From: Streptomyces sp. Edi4
GTDB lineage: Bacteria > Actinomycetota > Actinomycetes > Streptomycetales > Streptomycetaceae
DNA: 64,000 nucleotides
Assembly: GCF_040253615.1 (NCBI RefSeq)
Contig: NZ_JBEJGY010000004.1
Location: forward strand, 4,340,001-4,404,000
Direction: 5' to 3'
Below are positions 18,363-27,680 of the stretch, in pieces. Both the position numbers and the translations under genes were made by a program. The notes below the pieces were generated by a model. That model saw nothing but the letters and a program-made list of their open reading frames with translations. It had not been told where the DNA came from and did no database searches. The first letter of the stretch is position 1, and each line of letters opens with the position of its first letter.

Positions 18363-19330
18363 CGAACGGTCTCCTTCGCTCCGCGCCGGTCCTGCGCGAT
18401 CTTCAAGAACGCCTCTTCGAGCGAGGCCGAGCGCACATCGAGCCCCCGCAGCTCGACGCCGCTGTCCCGGGCCCACACCAGCAGCTCGGTGGCCGCGAGT
18501 TGGAGGGTCTGGGTCTTCAGCCGCACGGTGCGGCCCGCCGTCTCGTGGCTGGTGACGCCGAGCCGGCCGAGCGGCGGCAGGTCGCCCAGGTGGTAGCCGT
18601 CGGGCAGGTCGAAGGAGAGGTGCGAGGGCTGGGCCGCGACCACGTCCCCGCCCCGCCCGCTCGCCGCGATGTGCCCCTCGTGCAGGATCGCGAGGCGGTC
18701 GGCAAGCGCCTCGGCCTCCTCCAGGTAGTGGGTGGTCAGGAGCACGGTGGTGCCGCCGTCGCGCAGCGCCCGTACCAACTCCCAGGTGGCGCGCCGCCCT
18801 TCGACGTCGAGACCGGTGGTCGGCTCGTCCAGGAAGAGCACTTCGGGCCGTGCGAGCAGCGCGAGCGCCAGATCGAGCCGGCGCTTCTCGCCTCCGGAGA
18901 GCTGTTTGACCCGGACGCCCGAGCGCCCGCCGAGGCCCACGAGTTCGAGCGCGTCGGCGACCGGCCGGGCGCCGCTGGTGCACCCCGCCCACATGCGCAG
19001 GGTCTCGGCGACGGTGAGTTCGGCGGGGAAGCCGCCCTCCTGGAGCATCACACCGGTACGGGGGCGCACGGCGGCCCGTTCGGTGTACGGGTCGTGGCCG
19101 AGCACCCGCACGCGGCCGCCGCTCGGCGGGGCGAGGCCTTCGAGGAGTTCGACGGTGGAGGTCTTGCCCGCGCCGTTGGTGCCGAGCAGCGCGAAGAGTT
19201 CACCGCGCGCCACGGAGAAGGAGATCCCGGCGACGGCCTCGAAACCGCCGGCGTAGGTGCGCCGCAGCTCCTCGACCTCGATCACATCTGCTGCGTCTGC
19301 TGTACTTGCTGTACCTGCTCTGCCTGCCAT
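18359..19330 (-). CDS. ABC transporter ATP-binding protein
   Basis: This is the ATPase of an ABC-2 exporter, with Walker A GTNGAGKTS, Q-loop MLQEGGF, signature LSGGEKRRLDLALALL, Walker B VLFLDEPTTGLD and an H-loop in LTTHYLEEAEALAD. A C-terminal extension of about 80 residues is typical of DrrA-like proteins. The start is uncertain: ATG at 19330 gives 323 residues, ATG at 19378 adds 16, and the conserved sequence only begins near a GTG inside the low-complexity N-terminus (TASTADAADVIEVEEL). It is first in the operon ATPase-permease-kinase-regulator. Confidence 0.9.
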   Translation of the reverse strand: MAGRAGTASTADAADVIEVEELRRTYAGGFEAVAGISFSVARGELFALLGTNGAGKTSTVELLEGLAPPSGGRVRVLGHDPYTERAAVRPRTGVMLQEGGFPAELTVAETLRMWAGCTSGARPVADALELVGLGGRSGVRVKQLSGGEKRRLDLALALLARPEVLFLDEPTTGLDVEGRRATWELVRALRDGGTTVLLTTHYLEEAEALADRLAILHEGHIAASGRGGDVVAAQPSHLSFDLPDGYHLGDLPPLGRLGVTSHETAGRTVRLKTQTLQLAATELLVWARDSGVELRGLDVRSASLEEAFLKIAQDRRGAKETVR

Positions 19331-19430
19331 GAGTTCAGCGTTCCGCGCCGGCGGGGCCGCGGCAGTGCGCGCTGTCATCGCCGCGCATGACAAATGTCAG
19401 CGTCGTCCGCGCGCGCGACGCACACGACGA

Positions 19431-19457
19431 AGGCCCCGGTTCATTGAACCGGGGCCT
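19431..19457 (-). terminator. Hairpin after tRNA-Gly
   Basis: A 13-bp stem, AGGCCCCGGTTCA with TGAACCGGGGCCT, lies 14 bases past the 3' end of the tRNA-Gly gene read on the minus strand. Confidence 0.75.
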
Positions 19458-19470
19458 CACGTGCTTCCTG

Positions 19471-19543
19471 AGCGGACGACGAGATTCGAACTCGCGACCC
19501 TCACCTTGGCAAGGTGATGCTCTACCAACTGAGCCACGTCCGC
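19471..19543 (-). tRNA. tRNA-Gly (anticodon GCC), copy 2
   Basis: The reverse complement starts GCGGACGTGGCTCAGTTGG, has the anticodon loop CTTGCCAAG (GCC) and the T-arm GAGTTCGAATCTC. The acceptor CGTCCGC pairs fully. CCA is not encoded. Confidence 0.96.
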
Positions 19544-19621
19544 ATGCCTCCGACCAGCTTTCACTGGGCGGCGCGAGCACTACTCTACCTGATCCACAAG
19601 GGCCGTCGGCAGGCAATGCAG

Positions 19622-19693
19622 AGCGGGTGACAGGAATTGCACACTGCGCCTCCCCCCTGGAAGGGGGGTGTTCTACTACTGAACTACACCCGC
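19622..19693 (-). tRNA. tRNA-Gly (anticodon TCC)
   Basis: The reverse complement starts GCGGGTGTAGTTCAGTAGT, has an anticodon stem of C/G pairs around CTTCCAG (TCC), and ends with the acceptor CACCCGC. It is read in the same direction as the GCC isoacceptor 79 bases downstream, so the two may be co-transcribed. Confidence 0.94.
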
Positions 19694-19780
19694 ACGCTCC
19701 GGTGGACCGGGCCTTTCGGCCTTGCCCCTCGGCGTGTTCCAGACTCTAGCTGATCAGCAGGGGGAGTGTGCAACTCCGGT

Positions 19781-19810
19781 GTCCGGGGCGGCCGCAGGGC
19801 CACCCCGGAC
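19781..19810 (-). terminator. Hairpin after lsrL
   Basis: GTCCGGGG pairs with CCCCGGAC across a GC-rich loop, starting 18 bases after the lsrL stop on the minus strand. Confidence 0.55.
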
Positions 19811-19828
19811 AGGGGGTGTCAGCCTGTG

Positions 19829-20146
19829 TCAGCTCGCCTCGGCGAACGCCTCGTAGACCTTCTTCGGGATCCGGCCCCTGGCCGGGACGTCCATCTTGTG
19901 CGAGCGCGCCCAGGCGCGGACCGCCGCCGGGTCGGGGGCGACCGCGGTGTGCCGGTAGGTCTTCCCGGACTTCGACTGCTTGCGGCCCGCCAGTACGTAA
20001 GGCGCGAGCGCCTTGCGCAGTTTCTTTGCATTGGCGGGATTGAGATCGATCTCGTAGACCTTTCCGTCCAGGCCGAACGTGACTGTTTCCGCCGCTTCTC
20101 CGCCGTCCATGTCATCGGAGAGTGTGACCACTACGCGCTGAGCCAC
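19829..20146 (-). CDS. lsrL: Lsr2-family nucleoid-associated protein (LsrL-like)
   Basis: The 105-residue protein has the Lsr2 architecture: an N-terminal beta-rich dimerisation domain (MAQRVVVTLSDDMDGG...VTFGLDGKVYEIDL), a basic linker, and a C-terminal DNA-binding domain (VRAWARSHKMDVPARGRIP) with the R90-G91-R92 clamp that inserts into the minor groove of AT-rich DNA. Lsr2 proteins silence horizontally acquired and specialised-metabolism genes. From memory, Streptomyces has a main Lsr2 and this paralogue at the purSQL locus. It is read divergently from purS across a 321-base, relatively AT-rich gap. Confidence 0.9.
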   Translation of the reverse strand: MAQRVVVTLSDDMDGGEAAETVTFGLDGKVYEIDLNPANAKKLRKALAPYVLAGRKQSKSGKTYRHTAVAPDPAAVRAWARSHKMDVPARGRIPKKVYEAFAEAS

Positions 20147-20467
20147 GGATATCGGATCCTTCCTACGGTCTCGCCGCTCGCACGTACCTGACGTGCGGCG
20201 ATACCGGCCTTCCGGCTGTTATGGAGCAATGTCGTTTTCGCTGGGATTCCTTTGTACAGCGACACCCATTGCAAGGTGAAGCCCAGCCAATTGCATCAGC
20301 GTGTCTCCACGCAATGACTTCGGAGACTTTTTCTCGGGATTTTTCCCACGTGTTGTCGTCGCCGAAACCGGAACGTGATCGGGGTCCGATCATATCTACC
20401 CGCGTAGATTTTCTGGACGGGTACTCTGAGGGAACCGCCTTCGCACCACACCACACCGGGAGTGCCA
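20147..20467. promoter_or_regulatory. Divergent lsrL/purS promoter region
   Basis: This gap carries the promoters of both lsrL and purSQL. It is richer in A/T than the rest of the window, with T-runs near 20330-20345. A GGGTACTCT element at 20420-20428 could be a -10 region for purS. A 16-base inverted repeat at 20394-20409 lies just upstream of it. The best ribosome-binding site for purS, GGGAG, ends six bases before the GTG at 20468. Confidence 0.6.
20394..20409. promoter_or_regulatory. Palindrome upstream of purSQL, candidate operator
   Basis: ATCTAC-CCGC-GTAGAT is a perfect 6+6 inverted repeat about 10 bases upstream of a candidate -10 element for purS. Its place fits a repressor site controlling purine synthesis. 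I did not see the same palindrome upstream of purD, purC or purF in this window. Confidence 0.4.
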
Positions 20468-20722
20468 GTGGCACGCGTCGTAGTCGACGTCATGCTCAAG
20501 CCGGAAATCCTCGACCCGCAGGGACAGGCGGTGCAGCGCGCACTGCCCCGTCTCGGCTTCGAGGGGATCGGCGACGTACGTCAGGGAAAGCGTTTCGAGC
20601 TCGAGGTCGAGGGGCCGGTCGACGAGGCCGCCCTCGCCCGCATCCACGAGATGGCCGAGACCTTCCTCGCCAACACCGTCATCGAGGACTTCACCGTCAA
20701 GGTCGAGGAGCAGTCCGAGTGA
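20468..20722 (+). CDS. purS: Phosphoribosylformylglycinamidine synthase subunit PurS
   Basis: PurS bridges PurQ and PurL in the three-part FGAM synthase and passes ammonia between them. From the GTG at 20468 the protein is 84 residues and begins MARVVVDVMLKPEILDPQG, the usual PurS start. Another GTG six bases upstream overlaps the ribosome-binding site and is less likely. Its TGA overlaps the GTG of purQ (GTGA), giving translational coupling. Confidence 0.95.
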   Translation: MARVVVDVMLKPEILDPQGQAVQRALPRLGFEGIGDVRQGKRFELEVEGPVDEAALARIHEMAETFLANTVIEDFTVKVEEQSE

Positions 20723-21452
20723 CCGCCCTCCCGTCTCCCACCGCCGCCCTGCCGGAAGGCCCTTCGGGCCTGCGTAACATTCGAATCGGCGTCGTCACCT
20801 TCCCCGGCACGCTGGACGACCGGGACAGTCTGCGGGCCGTGCGCGTCGCGGGCGCCGAGCCGGTCTCGCTCTGGCACCGCGACAAGGACCTCAAGCAGGT
20901 CGACGCGGTCGTCCTGGCCGGCGGGTTCAGTTACGGGGACTATCTGCGGGCCGGGGCCATCTCCCGGTTCTCGCCGGTGATGGAGACGGTCATCGAGCAG
21001 GCGAAGGCCGGCCTCCCGGTCCTCGGCATCTGCAACGGTTTCCAGATCCTCACCGAGTCGCACCTGCTGCCCGGCGCCATGCTCCGCAACAACCACCTGC
21101 ACTTCATCTGCCGCGAGCAGAAGCTGCGGGTGGAGAACGCGGAGACCGCCTGGACCGCCGACTACACGGCGGGGCAGGAGATCCAGGTCCCGCTCAAGAA
21201 CATGGACGGCCGGTACGTCGCGGACGAGCGCACGCTCGACGAGCTGGAGGCCGAGGGCCGGGTCGCGTTCCGCTACCTGGACACCAACCCGAACGGCTCG
21301 CTGCGTGACATCGCCGGCATCACCAACGCCGCCGGCAACGTCGTCGGCCTGATGCCGCACCCCGAGCACGCCGTGGAGCCGCTGATCGGTACGGGCCGTA
21401 CCGACGGCCTCGGATTCTTCACCTCGATCCTGAAGAAGCTGGTCAACGCCTG

Positions 21453-21453
<1 letters not shown>
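20719..21453 (+). CDS. purQ: Phosphoribosylformylglycinamidine synthase subunit PurQ (glutaminase)
   Basis: PurQ is the class I glutamine amidotransferase that releases ammonia for FGAM synthesis. The 244-residue protein starts at a GTG overlapping the purS stop. It shows VVLAGGFSYGDYLRAGA, the nucleophile elbow LGICNGFQIL with the catalytic cysteine, and the His-Glu pair in LMPHPEHAVEP. A roughly 20-residue leader precedes the usual start of the domain. It ends in TGATG, sharing one base with the purL start. Confidence 0.95.
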
Positions 21454-23715
<2,262 letters not shown>

Positions 23716-23724
23716 TACGCGTCA

Positions 23725-23772
23725 ACGCGTCGGCCCCGTACCCCTGCTGAGGGGGCGGGGCCGACGTGCGTT
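23725..23772. terminator. Bidirectional terminator between purL and the MFS gene
   Basis: A long stem, CGTCGGCCCCG with CGGGGCCGACG, around a loop that itself pairs (CCCCT/AGGGG), sits between two convergent genes and ends at the stop of the MFS gene. Confidence 0.75.
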
Positions 23773-25313
23773 CAGGCGGCGACCAGTTCGGCCTCGTCGG
23801 CGGCTTCGTCGGCGGGGGCGGGGGCGGGCCGGACGTCGTCGGGCAGCCGGGCGGCGAGCACGGCGGCCGCCACCATGACGCCGGCCGCCACGAGGAAGAC
23901 CACGTCCATCGCGCCGGTGAAGCCGTGGGTCGCGCGCTCCCGGGCGGCGCCGGTCAGCCGGGCGATGGCGCTGGTCGAGCCGCCCGGCACCTTCGCTTCG
24001 TAGACCCGGCTGAGCAGCGTGCCGAAGACGGCGGCGCCGAGCGCGTTGCCCAGGGTCTGGAAGAACCGGATGCTGGTGGTGGCGACGCCCAACTGGCCGA
24101 CGGGGGCGGCCCCTTGGACGTACGGGATGAGCTGGCCTATGAGCAGGCCGAACCCGCAGCCCATGAGGAGCAGGGCGGCGCGGACCAGCCAGAGCGAACT
24201 GGACGCGTCCAGGGTGGCGAGCGTCGCGAGGCCAAGCGCGGAGGCGATCGTGCCGGTCAGCACGAAGGTCTTCGTACGCCGGCCCCGCTCGGCCAGCCGC
24301 CCGGCGCCCAGGCCGACGGCGGTCATGCCGAGAGCCATGGGGATCAGGTAGAGCCCGGCCGCCGCGGGCTCGATGCCGCGCACGGTCTGGAGGTAGACCA
24401 TGACGTAGACGAGCGCGCCCATCATGGCGGCGCCGACCAGGCCCTGGATCGCGAAGCCGTACCGCAGCTGGGGCACCTTGAACATCGAGAGCGGCAGGAC
24501 GGGCTCCGCGGCGCGGGTCTGGCGGCGCAGGAACAGGGCGAGCGCAAGGACGCAGGCCACGAGCAGGCCGATGATCTCCGGCGAGTCCCAGGCGTGCTGC
24601 TTGCCGCCCCAGCTGGTCGCCAGGAGCAGTGTGCTGGTGAAGGCGGCGGCGAGTGCGGCGCCGAGGTAGTCGACGCGGTGGCGGACGGGGGAGACCGGGA
24701 GCTTCAGTACGAGGACGGCGCCGACCAGGGCGGCCAGGCCGAGCGGCAGGTTGATGTAGAAGATCCAGCGCCAGTTCGCGTGGTCGGCGAGGGTGCCGCC
24801 GATCCAGGGGCCGACGGCCATGCCGACCCCACCGACGATGCCGCCCGCCCCGCTCGCCCCGCTGCCGCCGACGGGTGCGAGCTGGGCGAGCACCACCATC
24901 GTGACGCTCATGAGCCCGCCGCCGCCGAGGCCCTGGAGGGCGCGGGCCGCGATCAGTTCGGGCATGGACTGGGCGGCGCCGCACAGGGCGGAGCCGAGCA
25001 GGAAGACGGCGAGGGAGGCGACGAGGACCTTCTTGGCGCCGAGGCTGTCGCAGAGCTTGCCGTACAGGGGGAGCGCGGCGGCCGATGCGAGTGCGAAGGC
25101 GCTGATCAGCCAGGGGATCTTGTCGACGCCGTGGGCGGGGTCCAGATCGCGGGCGATGGGGACGGTGGCCGCCGAGACGATGTTCATGTCGAGCACGGCC
25201 AGCAGGATCGTGGTGACGCAGACGATGAAGCCGATGAGGGTCTGGGCCCGGGTCATCCGCGGGGCGGCGGCGGGGGACGGGGTGGTCTTGGTGGTGGCTT
25301 CGGTGGTGGTCAT
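23772..25313 (-). CDS. MFS drug-efflux transporter, DHA2 (14-helix, EmrB/QacA) family
   Basis: This 513-residue membrane protein probably exports toxic compounds with proton antiport. It begins with a TM segment after MTRAQ and shows the DHA2 motif LDMNIVSAATVPIARDL, the loop motif GKLCDSLGAKKVL, the antiporter motif C region GGIVGGVGMAVGPWIGG and about 14 hydrophobic helices. ATG 25313 is chosen because a GGTGG lies upstream; an ATG at 25325 is possible. It is divergent from a TetR regulator 73 bases away, the classic repressor/efflux arrangement. Confidence 0.92.
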   Translation of the reverse strand: MTTTEATTKTTPSPAAAPRMTRAQTLIGFIVCVTTILLAVLDMNIVSAATVPIARDLDPAHGVDKIPWLISAFALASAAALPLYGKLCDSLGAKKVLVASLAVFLLGSALCGAAQSMPELIAARALQGLGGGGLMSVTMVVLAQLAPVGGSGASGAGGIVGGVGMAVGPWIGGTLADHANWRWIFYINLPLGLAALVGAVLVLKLPVSPVRHRVDYLGAALAAAFTSTLLLATSWGGKQHAWDSPEIIGLLVACVLALALFLRRQTRAAEPVLPLSMFKVPQLRYGFAIQGLVGAAMMGALVYVMVYLQTVRGIEPAAAGLYLIPMALGMTAVGLGAGRLAERGRRTKTFVLTGTIASALGLATLATLDASSSLWLVRAALLLMGCGFGLLIGQLIPYVQGAAPVGQLGVATTSIRFFQTLGNALGAAVFGTLLSRVYEAKVPGGSTSAIARLTGAARERATHGFTGAMDVVFLVAAGVMVAAAVLAARLPDDVRPAPAPADEAADEAELVAA

Positions 25314-25325
25314 GGGCACCACCAT

Positions 25326-25386
25326 GAAGCAGTTTATATACCGAGTCAATCTTTCATCCGGGAACAATTTTCATCCTGGTACAGTG
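25326..25386. promoter_or_regulatory. Divergent promoter/operator of MFS pump and TetR regulator
   Basis: This short AT-rich stretch separates the two divergent genes. It contains TATATA at 25337-25342 and a direct repeat TTTCATCC(C/T)GG, once near 25351 and again near 25368. It probably holds both promoters and the binding site of the TetR protein. Confidence 0.5.
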
Positions 25387-26031
25387 ATGTCCATGACGGA
25401 CGGTGAGGGGCTGCGCGAACGCAAGAAGCGGGAGACCGGGACGCGGATCTGGCGCACCGCGCTGGATCTGTTCACCGAGCGCGGTTTCGACCACGTCTCG
25501 GTGGCGGAGATCGCGGCCGCCGCCGACGTGTCGAAGATGACCGTCTTCAACTACTTCGGCACCAAGGAAGACCTGGTCATCGCGCCGATGATGAACCACG
25601 TCGGCGACGTCGTACGGGCCGTGCGCGAGCGCGCCCCGGGGGAGTCGGCGGTGGCCGCGGTACGCCGCCAGTTCCTCGCGATGATCGAGGCGCGCGACCC
25701 CTCCGTCGGACTGAACGACGACCCCCGCGCGCTCCAGGCCCGCCATCTCGTCGTGAGTACGCCGGTTCTGTTCCAGCGCGCCTCGGTCGCCTTCCTCGCC
25801 GCCGAGCGCGAGCTGGCCCAGGCCCTGGCGGAGGAGGGCGGGGACGCGATGCTCGCCGCCGTGGCCGCGGCCCAGCTCACCGGGGCCCGCCACGCGCTGA
25901 TCAACGAGCACCACCGGCGCATCCTCGCCGGGGAGTCCGCGCTCTCGGTCGCCGCCGATGCCGTCGAGCGGACCGAGCAGGCGTTCGCGCAGGTCGAGCA
26001 CGGCCTGAAGGGGTACCCGGGTCCGGCGTAG
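25387..26031 (+). CDS. TetR-family transcriptional regulator
   Basis: The 214-residue protein has an N-terminal TetR helix-turn-helix (ALDLFTERGFDHVSVAEIA...DVSKMTVFNYFGTKEDLV) and a helical ligand-binding C-terminal domain. The ATG at 25387 is followed by a second at 25393; either could be used. It is divergent from the MFS pump and most likely represses it until a toxic ligand binds. The reading frame is open far upstream through the antisense of the MFS gene, which is not meaningful. Confidence 0.9.
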   Translation: MSMTDGEGLRERKKRETGTRIWRTALDLFTERGFDHVSVAEIAAAADVSKMTVFNYFGTKEDLVIAPMMNHVGDVVRAVRERAPGESAVAAVRRQFLAMIEARDPSVGLNDDPRALQARHLVVSTPVLFQRASVAFLAAERELAQALAEEGGDAMLAAVAAAQLTGARHALINEHHRRILAGESALSVAADAVERTEQAFAQVEHGLKGYPGPA

Positions 26032-26041
26032 GCTCGCCCGC

Positions 26042-26833
26042 ATGCCCCCGGCCAAGAAGCGCACCCGCAGGTACGACCCGGCGAAGACCCGGGCCGCCGT
26101 CCTCGCCCAGTTCGCCCACGTACGCGACGCCGTACGGACCCTCACGCCCGAGCAGCTGGCCCGGCCGACCCGGCTCGGCGACTGGACGGTGCGTGAGCTC
26201 GCCGTCCACCACACGATGGCGCTCGGCGCGCTTGAGCGGGGTCTGGCCGGGCCCGCGCCGCTCAAGCAGGAGCTCGCGCTGCTCGACTGGCCGTCGGCCA
26301 CGCGGGGCGCGGCGGCTCAAATCGCCGACGGTACACGGGAGTTGGCGGCCTCCGTCGCCGACCTCGACGCGCTCTTCGAGGAGCGGGCCGTCCGGGCCGC
26401 CGAGCTCTTCGCCGCCACGGAGGACGGGCGGCTCGTGTCGACGCGGTTCGGCGCGATGAGCTTCGGTGACGCCCTGATCACCCGGGTCGTCGAACTCGTC
26501 GTCCACACCGACGACTTGAACGACGCGCTGCCTCAACTCGGCGTCCCCTACGACCGCCAGGCGCTCGCGGCGTGCACCCGTCTGCTGGCCGACGCGCTGG
26601 CCGTGGCGGCGCCGGGGGGGTCGGTCGAGGTGCGGGTCCCGCCGTACGCGGTGGTGCAGTGCGTGGCCGGGCCCCGGCACACCCGGGGCACCCCGCCCAA
26701 CGTCGTCGAGACCGACCCGCTCACGTGGGTCCGCCTCGCGGCGGGGCGGGTGGCGTGGGGGGAGGCGCGGGACCGGGTCGCCGCGAGCGGCGAACGAGCG
26801 AACCTGGCCCCGTTCCTCCCGGTCCTCGCGTGA
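26042..26833 (+). CDS. Mycothiol-dependent maleylpyruvate isomerase-family / sterol-carrier-like protein
   Basis: The 263-residue protein has the DinB/MDMPI N-terminal fold: LGDWTVRELAVHHTMALGAL with the metal-ligand histidines, and later VVELVVHTDDLNDAL, typical of the TIGR03083 family of mycothiol-linked enzymes. The C-terminal part (GSVEVRVPPYAVVQCV) resembles the sterol-carrier-like domain often fused to it. It starts ten bases after the TetR gene and is probably co-transcribed with it. The substrate is unknown. Homologues occur near purF in related genomes, from memory. Confidence 0.75.
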   Translation: MPPAKKRTRRYDPAKTRAAVLAQFAHVRDAVRTLTPEQLARPTRLGDWTVRELAVHHTMALGALERGLAGPAPLKQELALLDWPSATRGAAAQIADGTRELAASVADLDALFEERAVRAAELFAATEDGRLVSTRFGAMSFGDALITRVVELVVHTDDLNDALPQLGVPYDRQALAACTRLLADALAVAAPGGSVEVRVPPYAVVQCVAGPRHTRGTPPNVVETDPLTWVRLAAGRVAWGEARDRVAASGERANLAPFLPVLA

Positions 26834-26835
26834 CC

Positions 26836-27370
26836 CGGGCCGGCACGAGCCCACCGGGGCTGCGGGAAACTCGCGCGCAGCCGGGCCCCCTGGGGCTCCG
26901 CCCCAGACCCCGTTCGCGCTGAACGCGCTCGTCCTCAAACTCCCCCAAGGCCTTAAGGGCCAGGGGGACCCCCATGACGGGCTGAGGCCGCTGATGCGGG
27001 CCGGCGCCGACCCCGCCGGGGGCGCGGGGAACTGCGCGCAGCCGGGCCCCCTGGGGCTCCGCCCCAGACCCCGTTCGCGCTGAACGCGCTCGTACTCAAA
27101 CTCCCCCAAGGCCTTAAAGGCCAGGGGGGACCCCCATGACAGGCTGAGGCCGCTGACGCGGGCCGGCACCGACCCCGCCAGGGGCGCGGGGAACTGCGCG
27201 CAGCCGGGCCCCCTGGGGCTCCGCCCCAGACCCCGTTCGCGCTGAACGCGCTCGTCCTCAAACTCCCCCAAGGCCTTAAAGGCCAGGGGGGACCCCCATG
27301 ACGGGCTGAGGGTGCCGGTGTGGGCCAGCGCCGAGTAGTCAGGGGCGCGGGGAACTGCGCGAGCAGCCAC
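26836..27370. repeat. Tandem array of the dispersed intergenic repeat (three main copies)
   Basis: Three head-to-tail units of 160-163 bases start at CCGGGCCCCCTGGGGCTCCG near 26881, 27044 and 27204, with a partial unit before them. Each contains CTGGGGCTCCGCCCCAGACC, a GTTCGCGCTGAACGCGCTCGT module, a hairpin CCCCCAAGGCCTTAA-GGCCAGGGGG, CCCATGACGGGCTGAGG and GGGGCGCGGGGAACTGCGCG. The units are nearly identical, so duplication is recent. The rest of the gap to purF (27371-27680) is GC-rich, with no gene seen. TACACT at 27668-27673, just before the purF GTG, could be a -10 element, making the mRNA nearly leaderless. Confidence 0.85.
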
Positions 27371-27680
27371 GTGCGGCCCGCACTCGAAGATCGGCCCGCA
27401 CCCCCCAAACGCACCGGCGTGCTCACGCAGCGCACACGTACCCCGGCGTGCGGAGCGAACTCCGTCACACTCCCGGAACCCCCGAGGCCCCACCCGCACG
27501 GCCGCCCGCACCCCGCGCACCCCGGACCCGCACCGGCGCCCACCTGCGCGGACACCTCGGCGCGCCGACCCAGGGCCACCCCCGGGCCCGGAGGCGCGAA
27601 TCCTACGAATCGGGCCACCACCCGCACTCGTCCGTATCCCCAATTCGGACCAGTGGTCGATCTCGCCTACACTCGGTGGC

